64,000 nucleotides of DNA from Latrodectus hesperus (taxonomy: Eukaryota; Arthropoda; Arachnida; Araneae; Theridiidae): NCBI GenBank assembly GCA_037975125.1, contig CM075853.1:33372613-33436612 (forward strand), given 5' to 3'. Within the stretch, counting starts at the first letter, position 1. Each line of letters begins with the position of its first letter. Below, piece by piece: positions 1-17,643 of this stretch. The notes below the pieces were generated by a model. The model searched no databases and had not been told where the DNA came from. It was given only the letters and a program-made list of their open reading frames with translations. The translations under genes were made by a program, and so were the position numbers.

Positions 1-3000
1 TTCAATAATATTAAATTTATGTTATTAATATTAAATATAAATTGATATTGAAAAAAAATGAAAGAAAAACATTAAATTCAGTTTGAAGATTTTTAAGGAA
101 ACTAATTATTTTCACAGCTTACTTTAATTATGAAACACACTAAGAAGCCTATGTTGAAATAAAATAAATTGAAATACATTGTAATATGATTACAAAGTTT
201 GCATCAGGTCCTCAACGAGTTTTACACAGATGAACGTCTTTTATAAATCATGTTCTTTTTTATAATAAATGTATCAATTAAAGAAAAAAATTACTCCCCA
301 TAAATTTTTATTCCTAATTATATGGAACAAAATATTTTGATGATGTAAAAATATTGATAAGGGAGAGAATAATAAAAATGCTCATATAAAATAAATCGAG
401 TAAAATGATTTTCTAATGTCCGTGACCTTAAATAGAACTATTGAAACACATCTCTCCTGATAAGTTCGTGTTGTCATAATTTTTTTTGAGTAGAAATAAA
501 CAGCAGAATCTCAAAAGGACTTTGATATATAGTTTAGGATAAAAATTTCCTGAATAATATTGTGTCTGTAACAACAATTTACTGACACATCTTTTCATGA
601 CTTTTTGTCACTTAAGAATATGGTTCACGTATCAAAAACAAGGAAAAAGTCTATTAATCGTACTCGAGTTTTCAATTACCTAAAAGAGCTCTATTAGAGT
701 CCAAATGTATTATTTCATTTATTTAAAGGTACAAACACCCAAGAAGTATAATATGTAAGATATTTGTATATATTATACTACTTGGATGCAATGACTTTGA
801 AATCAAATATTTACATTTTTATTTTGATTAATCATATAGTTTTAGAAAAGTCCAAAAACATTTATGTTACGTTACTTCATTTGAATCAACAATTTCATAA
901 GAATTTGACTATCTTACTTAACAATATTCTTCATTATGAATTGAATAGGAATTATTGCTTAAATGTTCGTTCGCTATAGAAGTGCTATTTTAACTGTCTG
1001 ATTTCTATTGTATCAGTTGAAAAATGATACAGAATGTATTACATTACACCCTGTGATAAACACATATCCTCTCATATTCTGTGTAATATATTTTATTTGA
1101 TTAATTTAAATTGTTTGTATTAAACACCTGTTAAATAAATATGTATTCTTTAGCATCTTCAAATCATGCATATTTCATGAAATTGAAAATTGCTAAGATC
1201 ATGATGATTTGAAAACTTGATTTATACATGTTAACAAAAATGTTTTCAATATAAAATTTTTAAGTATTTTTTAAAAAAAAATTCAAAATAAATTAAAAAA
1301 TAACTGAAGCAATTTAAATTTTATTTGAAATATAAAAGTTATCATAATTAAATTTAGCCAATACATAATTTCAAAATTGAAAAAAAAAAAAAAAAAAAAA
1401 CGAAATGGATGTATGAATCTATGGAAAGCATTTTATTTATTAAATTTCAATTGTATATTCCAATGCCTGTAAAAGAAGGACCATTTGCCAAATAATTTTG
1501 TCTTCCTTTGACCATAAATGAAAATTACATGACTTTTCCGTGAGATAGACAAGCGTTTCATATGCAAGATCTTCAAACATTCTCCTCACTGTTGCAGAAA
1601 ATGAACTCAAAATTTTTCGATTTCAGGAAGTAGCAAAGAATATATCATCAGCGATGGGAACGCAGAATAAAAAGAAACATTTTTTGAAATGGTAACATAA
1701 CTAGAAGTGATCAACTATTTTTACTCATTGAATATATTCTCATTTGATACAAACTTGCATAACAAGGTGCAAGAATTATGAATCTGGATAAATGATGTGC
1801 ATCACTTAATCTAACTTACCTAAATATCTATGCATTTTTATATTTATACCATCATAGAAATATTTGACCCATTTATTGAAAACATTACAATTTTCTTAAA
1901 AAAATGTTTTTTCAACTATTATTCAATAATATTTAAAATTTTTTAATTTATTTTTAACTGAAAGTATGGTGCTTCAATTTATTTGAACTATATTGTTGAA
2001 TGAATTAGGAATATTATTCAAAAACGAATTATATCAATAAAGTTTGACACAACACATATTCATTGTTTCTAATTTGAGTTAATTATTAATAGAATATTTG
2101 TAATTTTGATATTAAAAAATGTTTATTATCAATATGTTTTAACATAATTGTTTTTTACGCAATATTTCATATTACTTAAAATATATATATAAAGAAATTT
2201 AAAATATGCGTAGGAATATATTCTGAATTAATATATTCTATATTAATTAAGGTAAAAATGTGCATTGTCTGGAGTTTCGTAACCAATGATATTCATGATC
2301 ATAAATTTTTATTAACCAATATGATTTATACCTGTAACAATATTCCTCAAATCTGTGTTCAATGTAAAATGTTTTTTCAATGCTTTGTGATTTTTGTGAT
2401 GCTTTTCCATGAAATTGTAAAGATGATAATTTTCAGGAAAGATTTTATAATAAAATGCAATAAACAAAATGCATTAATATCTATGACCAATTACATATTC
2501 ATATTAGTAAAAATGGAAACACTTTAAATAGTGCTCTGCTTATAACCCCCAATTTATTTTCAAACAGCTCTGTTTACTAATAAACTAATATAATTTTAAG
2601 TCTAAAACAAAATTACAAATACTCTAGCCCATTTAAAAATTAATTGAAAAAAATGGTGAGGCTGTACTTGATGTGGTTTCAAAAGATAGTTTTAATAAGT
2701 TTCAATGATTTACAAAACAAATATATATTAATTTCATTTGTTATAATAATAACGTTTTAGTAGATGCATTTTCAATTAAAAATGTTAATATTTCTTGCTA
2801 CAATTTATGATAAAGCCGGAAATTTATATATTTTGACGCACTAACTTACCGTGAATTGTATATCATGACTTAATATAATGAAAGACAGCTGATGAATTTA
2901 AAACCTTCATTTTTCTTCTTATTAAGTTTAATATACTGTATGATTTGTATTTTAGTAAAAATTAAAAAAATAGGACGCGTTCTAAGCACATTAAAGTAAG

Positions 3001-3682
3001 ATAAACTGAAACTCAAGATTCTCCAGGTCTTTTTGAAAAATGGAAGATATCGACTATCATTAAGAGTTATGGATGTCAACTAAATTTTACAATTTAGTAA
3101 CTATATATTTTATATAATATTTTTACAAAAAAGAATGACCATTCAGCACTGGTGAGACATGTAATCTTATATACATTATATACACCAGAAAAAGTTTAAG
3201 TATAGATTTTGAGGTTCGAAATATTATAAACGAACATTCAGAGAGCATTTGTCTAATATTAAGAGTTGACTTACTTTTGTTGCAAAACAAACAATCTACC
3301 AACAAAGCAAAGTAATCATAAAGAAATATGGATATTAAAAATGTGAAAGTTATGGAATTTTTTAAATTTCGCTTTTTGTAATGAAGAAGTTGGTATGTCG
3401 GTTATATTATATTTAGAAACTTTATAATGGTGAGTAATAATTTTGAATATTATTTTGGCAAATAATAAAATTGTTAATTTCATCTCATAGTACATTAAAG
3501 AAGGCCTTCCTCACTTCTTTTATGTACTGTGCGGTGAAATTAATAGCCATAATTCAAAGTAACTGGTAAAAATTTAGGCCATGAATCCAGTTTTTTTTTC
3601 AGAATGAGCTTATATAAAATTGAGAAGGATAATGCTTACTTTGTAACATTCGTAATTCACAATAATAGACACTCGTTTGCAC
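1..3682. other. A+T-rich non-coding stretch
   Basis: No gene is supportable. The open frames of 60-90 codons here (for example 764-979 and 2258-2527) have the Ile/Asn/Phe/Tyr/Lys-heavy composition expected of random A+T-rich DNA, and no splice signals or recognisable domains accompany them. The only distinct object is the A tract at 1380-1400. Confidence 0.7.
1380..1400. repeat. Poly(A) tract of 21
   Basis: This is an uninterrupted run of A that stands out even in this A-rich background. It could be the tail of an old plus-strand retroposed sequence, but nothing upstream is recognisable and no target-site duplication was found, so it is listed only as a homopolymer. Confidence 0.9.
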
Positions 3683-3740
3683 AAACTTTTAATTTAATAA
3701 ACTTTTAATTTAATGATTTATCAAACTTTTAATATAAATG
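3683..3740. repeat. Short tandem repeat, about 16-bp unit, 3 copies
   Basis: Three consecutive copies of the unit AAACTTTTAATTTAAT are present. The third copy is diverged and separated from the second by a short spacer. The array lies directly beside the 3' end of the minus-strand SINE at 3751-3910, so part of it may derive from the SINE's A/T-rich tail. Confidence 0.7.
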
Positions 3741-3750
3741 TTTGAATTAT

Positions 3751-3910
3751 TTGTCTTTCAACGGTCATTTTTTGCACGTGAATGCTAATTAGACCGAAAC
3801 CAATAATTTAGAATGGAAACAACACAAGAAAAGTCATCCTTACCCGAGTTGGAATTGAACTCACTCAACATTGAACGAAAAGCAATTGAGCTAACCATTC
3901 AGTTACCATA
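3751..3910 (-). mobile_element. tRNA-derived SINE, family B (old copy)
   Basis: Read on the minus strand, this starts with a tRNA-like head. An A-box-like stretch (GGTTAGCTCAATTG) is followed by a B-box-like GAGTTCAATTCC. A body follows that contains TCGGTCTAATTAG and then GTGCAAAAAATGACCGTTGA. The same body blocks recur in the same order in the plus-strand copy at 49227-49415, which defines the family by internal comparison. SINEs of this type are transcribed by RNA polymerase III from the internal A and B boxes and are mobilised by a partner LINE. This copy is diverged and no clear target-site duplication was found. Confidence 0.75.
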
Positions 3911-7120
<3,210 letters not shown>

Positions 7121-7974
7121 CATAAAAGAAGAGAGGAAAGAAAAAACCAAATAAGGAAAAATGGAATTGTTGCTACAAAACACATTACAATAAATATTTT
7201 TTTCAGTTTTTATCTAGGAATCATGGTAGAATTACTTTAAAAAGTATAACTATTTATAACAGTAATGATATTTTGATATGTGATACATTGTTTATATTTG
7301 TGTTAGATATTTTATAAATTTTTATATTAAAAATCTAATATTCATTATTTTAAGAACTTGGTTGGGTATTTAAAATATATTTATTAAACTCTCAGTTATT
7401 CTGAATTAAGAAGTAAAACAGAAATAACATATTATTTAACAAGCTTTACCCTCAAATATTTGTTAACTTCTAGAGAATGTTTCTCATTGGCTTTGGAAGA
7501 GAACACTTTAGACCAATATTTTACAGATTTTGGCAAAATATTCCCAGTATAAATTTCTTGACGTAAGTCAAACTTTTATTTTAGGCCAATTTTGAACTAA
7601 AATTTATTTTAAATAATACATATATTGTTAAAGGCTAAATTTAATAATACATAATAATATTTAAATTTAGGAATTCAGTACCAATGAAATCACGAAAAAA
7701 TCCTTTAGCATATTCTAAAACCTGCGATTTTATTTCTGATATTAAAAAATGGTGTTACTTCATAACTGAAATATATACTAAAATGTTTCTCATTGTTAAT
7801 TCAGTTTAACTTAGTTTTGTGGCGTGCATGGAAATATTTCCTTCCCTAAATTAATTCTTTGACGGGAAACCCAAGTCCCAAGCGGCAAAGAAAAACTGGA
7901 ATTGATGCAAATTTCTCCTTCATTGTTTTCTATTTAATGCATATAATCGATCAAACGTATTCCCTCTGGTTGCG
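7121..7974. other. A+T-rich non-coding stretch leading into repeat R1
   Basis: No gene is visible. The GC level rises from about 7850 onward. The segment 7855-7975 may be the undetermined left part of repeat R1, because only the R1 blocks from about 7975 on could be matched to the other copies. Confidence 0.6.
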
Positions 7975-8135
7975 GAGCTTAATTTCCCAACTAATTAAGA
8001 TGCTCTTAAATTACAATAAATTCTCTCGATTCCAAGTACATAATGTCTTCCCTTGAACTATTTTGCCGCTTAAAATAAGTAAATTATTTCGTGACGATAA
8101 GGGAAAGAAATAATTTCCTTCAGGCTTCTGACGAA
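7975..8135 (+). repeat. Unclassified dispersed repeat R1, copy 1
   Basis: Three blocks occur in the same order in copies 2 and 3. The first is the core CAACTAATTAAGATGCT at 7988-8004. The second is a middle block at about 8071-8106 of the form AAGnAAAtt..TTCt...CnAGGgAAA. The third is the end block TTTCCTTCAGGCTTCTG at 8114-8130. The core-to-end spacing is about 110 bp here, against roughly 131 and 125 bp in the others. No coding potential, terminal inverted repeat, tRNA head or target-site duplication was recognised. It is locally GC-richer than its surroundings. Confidence 0.65.
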
Positions 8136-8322
8136 ATATACTCACCCAAGGAAGGAACATGCTATTCTTTGTTTCCACGTCTTATTTCCTCTTCCCTGAA
8201 TAGAGAACAGGAAATAACACGGAACACCAGATTTGTTGTATTTCACATCAAAAGCTTCTTGAAATATTAATTTCACTTTCATCGGTTGTGGAAAGTAGGA
8301 CCAAGTTATTGAGAAAGTATGT

Positions 8323-8351
8323 ATTCCTTGTTTTGCGTCAAAATAAGGAAT
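8323..8351. repeat. Short inverted repeat, 12-bp arms
   Basis: The arms at 8323-8334 and 8340-8351 pair with a single G-T wobble around the 5-nt loop GCGTC. It lies just downstream of repeat R1. No function is assigned. Confidence 0.6.
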
Positions 8352-11300
8352 TTCGAAGGCTGATGTGCAAGATTTTGTTCAACCAACCATAATTAATGTA
8401 ATTAGTCTTCCTGGCAGTTCTGTTCTTTCTGGGAATTTTTCTACTCTTTTAGATGATTTAATGTTTGAGTACACTGAAGCATATACATAATTGCATAATA
8501 TATAAATTCTTTGCATATGTATTTTGTTCTTTTGGAGTGATGTTTCGTAGCATTGCACTTTAAATAGACTAATGTTGATTATTTAGATGATAGAAAGTTA
8601 TTAAGCAGTTTCGTATGCAAATGATTTCTTTTAACTGACTAAAAGTATTCCTCAGTATTTTCAAAATGATCAATAGATGTAAATTTTTAGGTGTAATATT
8701 TTCCTCTAAGCATAAAAATGAGGATGTTTCCTAAAATTTGTCATCAACGAAGAACTGGTATTCGTATTATTCGGATATAGCAGTTGAGTATAAATTGTTT
8801 TTATACTACAGTGGTGTACATAAACTGAAAAATAAGTTAATTTTAATAAAAATATTTTTTCTGCAAGTTGACAGATGTTTGAAAAATAAAATAATTTCTA
8901 TTAATTGAATTTAATAATTAATACTGATTTGTTTCAATATTTGAATCAGATTTGATTTACATATACTTGAAAAATCATTCTTATTGATTTGATTCATTAT
9001 TCCTTTAAAATTCATATTTAAAACATATGTAAATGAAGTAAAATTAATAAAACTTTTCTAAAATAAAGTATTCATTAGATTATGAAGTTCATTCTGATTT
9101 TAAGTGTTTGTAGATCAATCGTGGGACATGACTGTTTTTAATATACCAATATCATATTATACAACTGAAATAATCCATTTGAGGAAGGAAATAATCACAC
9201 ATAGTGAAGTTAAAGTTACATAAAAGAATAATTTCTTTTGCTCTGAAAGTTATATAACATTAGCTATTTTGGCAAAATTGAAATTTTAAAATTTTTTTCA
9301 ATTTTATATAGCATTATTCTATTAAATATATTCCATCATTTTATTTTCAAACAAAATAAGAATTATGAATTTAAATTTTAGATATGTGATTTTTATGATT
9401 TAAAATTTTGTTTGATCGTTTTAAAAATAGAGGCAAATTAATATAAGAGTTTGAATCTTAAGTTTACTTACTGTATCATATTGTATGAAAATTAGATTTC
9501 TTTATAAATTGTGTTTTTTATAAATGAAAACTTGTATTATAGATTTCTTCACTCTTAGGTATAAGGATCATTTCTATCCATTAGATTGAAATAGATTTTA
9601 TATAGGGAGAATATATAATTTTACCCTGCTCAATATTTGTAGTAAACGTAGATTTTTAATGAATGTTGATTATTTTCTACATTAAAATATAATTTATATA
9701 GTCTTAGATGCATCATTGAAATTGTGCTGTTTATTTCAATGCTTTTAAAAATAAGAAAAACATTTAGGTAGTTAAGTATAGTTCAAGATTTATAAGTAAG
9801 CCTGATGCCTTTGACATTCAATTCACGTTTAACATAAAATGCTTGGACTTAATATAAAGAAGATATAGTATCAAACTCTATATAAAAGAATTCTGAAAGA
9901 TTTAACAGGTGTGTTTGAGATATGAAAGCAGTTATTTTAAAAGCAGCAGGGCTTTTTCTTATTCTACTTCTCTCTTCATTTTAATGGGAGGTTTTCAAAT
10001 GATCTGAAGAAACTAAAGGAACAAACAGTCATTTTCTGTGACTAAATGAAAAGAAAATGAGTTTTCATTTCATGTAATGCTCTTTTTTCCCTCCACGTTA
10101 CATTTTTTAACCTTATTGTTTCTTTCTTTTTATTTTAGTGTGTGCCTTTCTTTTTTACTTTGCATTAAATGGGCTTCACAACCGTTGAAAGATCAAAATG
10201 TAAACAAGAAATTAAGAAAGGAATGAAAAACAGCGAAACTTTAATGGAAAATTTGCGTGGCTCTTTCTATTTTCAATGAAACATTTTCGTAAATAATTGA
10301 GAAAATAATCAAAAGGAGACAGGTATTTAACTTTAAAAATAGATTGATTATAGTTACAATGAAAGAAAGCCACTGCTCACCTGCATAAAAGATAATTTTG
10401 CGTTTTTAAATTAAAGACATTAAAACTTTGAGTCTTTCAGTAATGCAGCTTCATTTTCTTGAACAAAAATTGAAATTATTTTACTTTCATCACTTATTTT
10501 CAATTTCAACATCAATTTGGAATGCTATAACACTCAAACTTTCCTAAAAGTCTATAAACTAAATTAAAATACATAAAATAAATAAACATTATTATTATTT
10601 TATTAGTTTTTGTTCCCTATCAGATATCCTTCATAAGGCACAAATGAAGGATTGTGCATATTGCTTCGTTCTATTTCAAAAAACATATTTTATAATTCAT
10701 TTAAAAATGTGTACAAAATTGCATTTTATCAGAATTCAATTGAAGAAATAATTTACCTTAATTTCAATACGTATCAAAAACAAATTTATTCGAATAAAAG
10801 CTTTTAGAAAATATATTATAGTTATCATATTTTAGGAAAAAAAACTTATAATTTTTTAGGTAAAGGGCAAAAAATTAGCATAAATCTTGTTTCATGTTTA
10901 TTATTAAAATTTAATGTTAATTTTGAATTGAATAATTTAGTTAAAACTTGTTTTCGATATTATTTAAGATATGCAACTGGAGATAGTCATAGCAAATGTG
11001 CAATCATGTCTTTGTTCTCAGTAAATTAATGTATTCAGTGCAAATGGAATGAACATTGACTATGTCTTTTTGTTAAACAGCACTTCTGTTATTGCGTTTT
11101 CTATTTCCAAGAAACATTGCCCAAAAGCATATATTTCATGCCAATAACGAAATAATGACAAGACGTAACACAATGAATTAAAGAAATTGCACAAATTTTA
11201 ACGGAACTTTGCCATTTTTAAAGTTTCATATCATGAAATCCTAATCTTAAGATTGTGCTTGTATTCTCCATTTGTAAATTCAATTATCTAAGAAAATAGT

Positions 11301-12828
11301 TAAAAGCTGGATTTACGTTAATATTATTTCTCTCTTATTTTCTATTATTAGATTTCAATTTTCTGATTTTGTGGTATAATAGAATTCCAAGATGGATATT
11401 TTGGGAGTAGCAGCTCTCTTAAATATAAACTTTGATTTTTGAATTGTTATTACGAAATCTTAGTTAAAGGCTGTTAATTTAGATTTTCTTCATTCATTAC
11501 CGCTTAATTAAATTTCCAAATTTTAGTATTATACACCAAAACTCAAAATTTCAAAAACAGGCTTGTGAAGTAGCTTTTCAGTTGTTCCATTGAAAAATTC
11601 AAGAGCTCTATTTAATGTTGTTTGGTTTCATTTTACCTTAATCTAGTCCTGTTACTATTTGAATTTTTAATTTTATGACTTGTGTATTACTTCAATATTC
11701 TTCCTAATTTTGTTACCAAAGCATAAAGTGTAAGGTTTACATTAGTGCGTCCTTTTTCCATGCTAAAAATTAAATGATTCCCTCTTTACCTGCATTAAGG
11801 CTCTATAAAAATGATAATTGGTGAAAATTTATTTCCTCTCATATTTTCATGCATAATGTAACAAAAACATAGAAATTCAGAAATTGTTATGAACATTTCA
11901 TGAAGATTTTAACTTGCTTATCAGATAATATTTTCATATTTTTGCATATCAGAAAAGCACAAACGAATTTGAAAAAAATACTTAAAATATATGTTGTTTA
12001 AAAGGTTATTACTCTTATCACCTCAAATTAACATAAATTGAAATGGTAAATCAATAAAAATGCATAAAATAATGATATTAATTAGTTAATGTACTAAACT
12101 GATTACACAAATTATTATTATAGACAAGAGATCTTCAGCAAAAAGTACGAAGATGATTTTTACAATAGTTACAATGAAGTATTATATTGCAGATAAAACT
12201 ATCCATAATGACACAATATAACATAAAGTATATTGTAAGGATTTATTAATAATATAACTGTATATTTTAATCTTCCTTCAAAATAGCTTCATGATCAGTT
12301 ATAGTTAATTTAAATAAAAAATATGTAATAAGTATTAAAAGTTATGGTAAAATATCACCTAAAGGAAAATTTATGCCTTTAAAATAGTTTTAAATTGCAA
12401 ATGAAGTGTCTTTTTGAAGGAAAGATGGACTACTTGGTGTAGTTCTAGGACAATATGTTCTGGAGTAGAATGTCATGGGTCTCGTCCTAAATTATAAGAA
12501 GTTATTGAATATTGAAAATTCAATTTTTTTACTAAAATAACAGCTTTGGAATACGGATACACTTCCTCGTAAATACCGTGAAATTATTTATCTTCCTGAT
12601 GTTTTCATTATTTAAAAAGTGCACAAACGGATATTTTTACTGATAAGGACAATACAATCTTTTGAATTATTAATAACAATAATTTAAATTTGCATTAATT
12701 TACGAATTATTTAAGGTAAAAATAAGTAAAATATAATGATATAGAAACTATACTTTCATAGTTAATAAAATGCATAAAAAGATTGTTGTTTCTTGATGCT
12801 GTTTCAAATCCTAGATGGTGTAGCTAAG
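8352..12828. other. A+T-rich non-coding stretch
   Basis: Both strands were read and no gene, tRNA head, transposon end or long tandem array was recognised. T-rich stretches near 10080-10180 resemble polypyrimidine tracts, but no exon could be attached to them. Confidence 0.6.
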
Positions 12829-12990
12829 CTAAACCATCTCCATAAAACCAAAAACCATTAAAAAGTCTAAAAGTAAAATAGGATTCTCAAAAACCTCGTT
12901 CACAGTAAAATTCAGACAGTCTTGAATATGTCTCGGGGAAGCCTGATCAGCCTTGCACCAGTGACACTCCAGAAAGACTTTCTGACCCTG
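12829..12990 (-). pseudogene. C-terminal zinc-knuckle fragment of a retroelement-type reverse transcriptase (remnant)
   Basis: The minus-strand frame ends with CHWCKADQASPRHIQDC, then a hydrophobic stretch with LLLDFLMVFGFMEMV and a stop. The C-x2-C...H-x3-C spacing resembles the small zinc knuckle at the C-terminus of many non-LTR reverse transcriptases (fingers of the form CxxC...HILxC). The coding-like portion begins right after an acceptor-like sequence on the minus strand, a T-rich run followed by GTACAG with AG at 12988-12989. Upstream the frame runs into A+T-rich sequence that does not look coding, so only about 53 residues survive. The acceptor could be chance in T-rich DNA. Family assignment is from pattern resemblance, not a search. 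Confidence 0.5.
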
Positions 12991-13065
12991 TACAAAAAAG
13001 AGTGTAAAAATATATAATGAAAAAATAATAAAAAAGCCTGATTTTATTAGATGCAGGTTTTGCAC

Positions 13066-16000
13066 TTTATTTTATATTTTTTTGTAAAGTTAACTATGAC
13101 AACACATATTTTTAAATAATAAATTGCCTGTGAAATATTTGAGTAGATATTTATCTACATTCTATATAAATGATAGTTTAACTTCACTAAACAATTTCTA
13201 TTATTTAAAATACAGTATTTGTTTGATTGAAAACAGTTTTATATCTCGTTTCCTTAAAATGAAAAACTTGGTAACTTTGGTTTTGAAATAAGTCATAATA
13301 TATCAAAAGATTAAATATATAGTTAAAAAAATAAATACGATCAATCTTGAGAATTAATTTTAACAAAAGTTTTCTGAAATCCAGTATTAACTATCATTTT
13401 AAGGATTTTTAAGAATGTTTTCTTTAATGTATCACGCATTAAAATAGAGATTTTTCAAAGGAAATTATTTCTTTTTATTTGAAAAATAGCGGATTATCTG
13501 TGAAATCAAACTCTTGACAATATTAATATGTAGCTACGAAGAAAATAAAAATGGATCTCTCAGGATAACAAAAATACCCTTGATATAAATCATTAAAATA
13601 AATACTATAGATGATATCAACTATTACCAGGGTTAAAGTTGTATCATGCAAAATAATACATTTTAAATTGGTTATTGATTTCTTTAAAAAAACTAACCGA
13701 ATTTTATTTCAGAAAAAAAGAATTAATTTTTATTATCTAACAAATACTAAAATAATATTTAATTAAAATAAAAATTTTCTCTGAATAATAAAAAATAAAT
13801 TTGAATTAGTAGTCAATAATCGAAGGGCTTTTTTCAAAAGAAAATACATATGTTGATTTGTCTATTACACCAACCAAATCAAAATAAACTTATCGATTAT
13901 AATTTATGAAAGCAGTTATTCCATTAAGAAGCATTGAATTTTACTTCATTACTGAAAAATGTCATTCTATTATTTGTAAGTTTTTCATTCATTTCATGTA
14001 GTTAAAATTTATCCTATGTAATAAAAACAAATTAAATTTCCAGAATGTAAATTTGTACAATTAATCCTTAACTAACTTAGAAAAATATTTAATGGTATGT
14101 ATTACCACAAGAGTCAAAATTAATGATTCATTACTTTCATTGAACTAATCATATTGTGACATAAATTATTGAATTAAAGAGATATTGGAATCACACACTT
14201 ACTGGGGTTTGTCATCAGTTTGATTTATACATAATTCCATTTTGAAGTCATGATTTAAGTAACAAGAGAATAACTTATCTTAGGAAATATAAATTAATTT
14301 TGAAATGAAACTATATGCAATCTATTATAGAAAAATATATCCTTTAACTAGCCTAACGTTAGATTCTCTCCAACGACGGCGAATACTTCAAAAGATTTTA
14401 TTTAGTCTTATTATCTGATTCAGCTTTTTTGACATTCTGCATATAATAAATAAACTTATAAAAACATAGATTTTTGTAATAAGTAAATTGTTCTTATCTG
14501 TGAAGAATGATTAATTACGAATTTAACTGTCGTAAAGTCGATTGATTTACAGCTCTAACTATTTTCAGTAACTAATAAAAACTTTAAATATATCTTAAAT
14601 ACCAAATTAAATAAAAAGGTTGGATCATTTTAAACTTTATGCTTTACATCTAATTTATGATATACAATAATTTCTATTTCATTTTTATTGAACATTTTAG
14701 AAAATTATCAATCAGATTAAAAATTTCTAAAATGTCATTTGGTTGTTTTTACTTCATAATTTAATTGCTAGATTTAATCAATTGAATTATTTCATTGTAA
14801 AATCAGAAATAACAATGCAAAATATTTAAAAGATATTTATTAGTTTATAAACTAAAGAGGAATATTTATTAGTATCATACTTCCTTAATGTATTCCTTCC
14901 CTTTGATTGAATTATGCAAATATATTATCTAATGCAAAACATAATCAAAAACAAAAATTATGTTGCTTTTATAATTGTCAACTGAATGAGAATGATGCAG
15001 TAGTAATTGGTCTAAATAATATGTATATACTGTATTCAATGTGTACAAAAATTATTATTCTTTAAGGAAAATGATATTTTTTTATGTTTTAGGTGTAATA
15101 TAATCCAAAATCATGTACTTTAGAACTACGCACTTTGCTTCTAATAAAATAATACTTGTAATATAAATAAATTTGAATTTCTAGAATAATCAAAAATCAA
15201 GTAGATATTACCTTGGGATTTATAAAAATCTCATTTCTGAATCTCTCATTTCTTATTTTAGGAAATACTATTTAATACAATTGAATATTAACATACGTAG
15301 TTAAAATTAATACAGTTAACTATTCAAATCCTCAGTTGAAATAATATCTAGTCAAAACATAGAATTAAAAGTATTTAATATTGCATGATAATGCTTAATT
15401 CACATTCACTTGTGAACCATATGGAATTAGTGACTTCAAGAACAATAGATTTTTATGTCTGTTTCTCTCAAGGAATTATGCCACAATATAAATATACAAT
15501 ATTTGCTCTAAATTTGTTACTATTTCAATCTGAACTACACAAAAGAAAACGCTATTGTACTGTGATGTACTACTATAATGTACTCAAGAAATATACAGAA
15601 CTCTTCAAAATCAAAGTATGCATGGAAAACCTTGTTATTATCTTCATCAACGCAAATCTTAAAATTCATAAAAACTTTTGAGAACTCAAAATTATGATCA
15701 TTTTCTTAGTGTTTTCTTTTAATTTTTAATAGAATGTCGTAAATAATATGTTAACATATAAAATGTTATTTATTAAAACATGATATATGTATATATTTGT
15801 CTGCCATTTAAGGAAAAATATTAAATAGCAAACTTTTTCCACTTATTGGAAAAACATTTTACTCAAAAATTAGTTTTCGATTAAGTATCTAAAAATACTT
15901 TTAAATAATTATGAAAGACTTCATTAAAATATATATTAAATAAGTATAGTAAATTAAAAATGTTTAGAATGATTATAACCTTATAATATTTATAATAAAC

Positions 16001-17480
16001 TGTTGCTTTAAAATACAAAATAAGTGTTATAATACTACATTTAAAGTCTTTATCTTGTATAAATGAGTAAACTGTTAAAAGTATATTTAGCTTAATTTAA
16101 TATTATCGCAAATCAGCATAACTGGTAAAATGATCTTACACATTTATATAACTTATTGGATATTAAAGCTGAAATCCTTTTTAATAATCTTCTTAAATTT
16201 TAGTAACTTATATCGTTCAATATATTTAATCGCAAACTTGTCACATCATTCTATATTAGATAAATGATATTATCTAACAGCTTAAGAATAAAATTATGAG
16301 AATCTGCCGAAAGGCATTTGATTCATAATTACCTGGCATCATTCTAAGAAGTTTTAATCGCTGCTGACAGCTTTTGGAGGTAAATGATTTTCCCTTACTG
16401 TGATAATAATTTAATTTCATGCATCATATTTATCTCAAAATATTTAATAGAGAATAGCTCTAAACTTTTCTATTTTATAACACATTTTCTTATACACTTT
16501 TTCTTTGTATGAGGTTTGGTTGCATTTAAGAATAATAGAAATTAGTCATTTATCAGGCCTTGAAATTGTTAGAATATTGTATTTTTCAGATCAGAGTGCA
16601 TTACTTAGTTTGAAAATAGTTATATTTTATTTATTTTATCTCTAAAATGATTAATATCATCTCAACTTTGGTTGCCATTTTGTCTAGACAAATTAATTTA
16701 TATTTTATTGGATAGTGTTGCGAGGATATATTATTCAAATTGCATTGAAGACGCATTAGAAATATATATAAGTTTTACCTGTATATAATACTTCATTGCA
16801 CAAGAAAACAAATATTTTTAAGCAATAGTCAGATTTGTTCTGTACCCATTAATTGATATTTAGATAAATAATGTATTAAAAAATTTAAATTATTTTATAT
16901 TTTATTATTTCAAGTCTTATTGTCTTTAATCATATTAATTCAAGACAATAATATCCTTTGCAATATTTCTTTAACAATATAATCCATGACAATAAATTTT
17001 ATTATTTCAAAATAATCATATGTTCTATACTTTTATATCGACATGAAATAAAGACGAGAAGACAGACATTATTGCTTTCCTAGAAAAAAGTTAGATGAGA
17101 AAATTAATATTTAAAATAAAACCAAGACAGTAAAGTTATGGAATAGAATACTCTTTGTCATATTTAAACTCAATAAAAATTATTTTAGTCATCATTAGGT
17201 TGTTTGTATTTTTCACTATTCTCTTGTAAATAAATGGGAAATTTTTATGTACAATATATAAAATTGCTTATTTCATATTTATAACATTAAATGCTTACGA
17301 ATATTCGATAATTTTTTATCAACGTTTATATCAACTGCATGGAGCACTTGGAGTTATATTTCCAAGTTAGTTGTTTTTATTTTTATTTATCATTGTATAA
17401 ATCGCAATACGCAGAATTATTTTATAACTTTTAATATAATATATTTAAACAAAATATTATAATTTTAATATGATATAGTA
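13066..17480. other. A+T-rich non-coding stretch
   Basis: No supportable gene. The 98-codon frame at 15385-15681 is the longest non-repeat frame in this part, but it has no domain, no splice context and the amino-acid make-up of random A+T-rich DNA. A small GC-richer patch near 16305-16390 could not be classified. Confidence 0.6.

Positions 17481-17643
<163 letters not shown>

Noticed and set aside
1380..1400. 3' tail of a processed pseudogene or retroposon
   Set aside because: No recognisable upstream sequence and no target-site duplication; homopolymers arise easily here.
15385..15681. 98-codon plus-strand frame
   Set aside because: Its composition is that expected from A+T-rich DNA. It has no recognisable domain or splice context, and frames of 60-90 codons are common by chance across this window.
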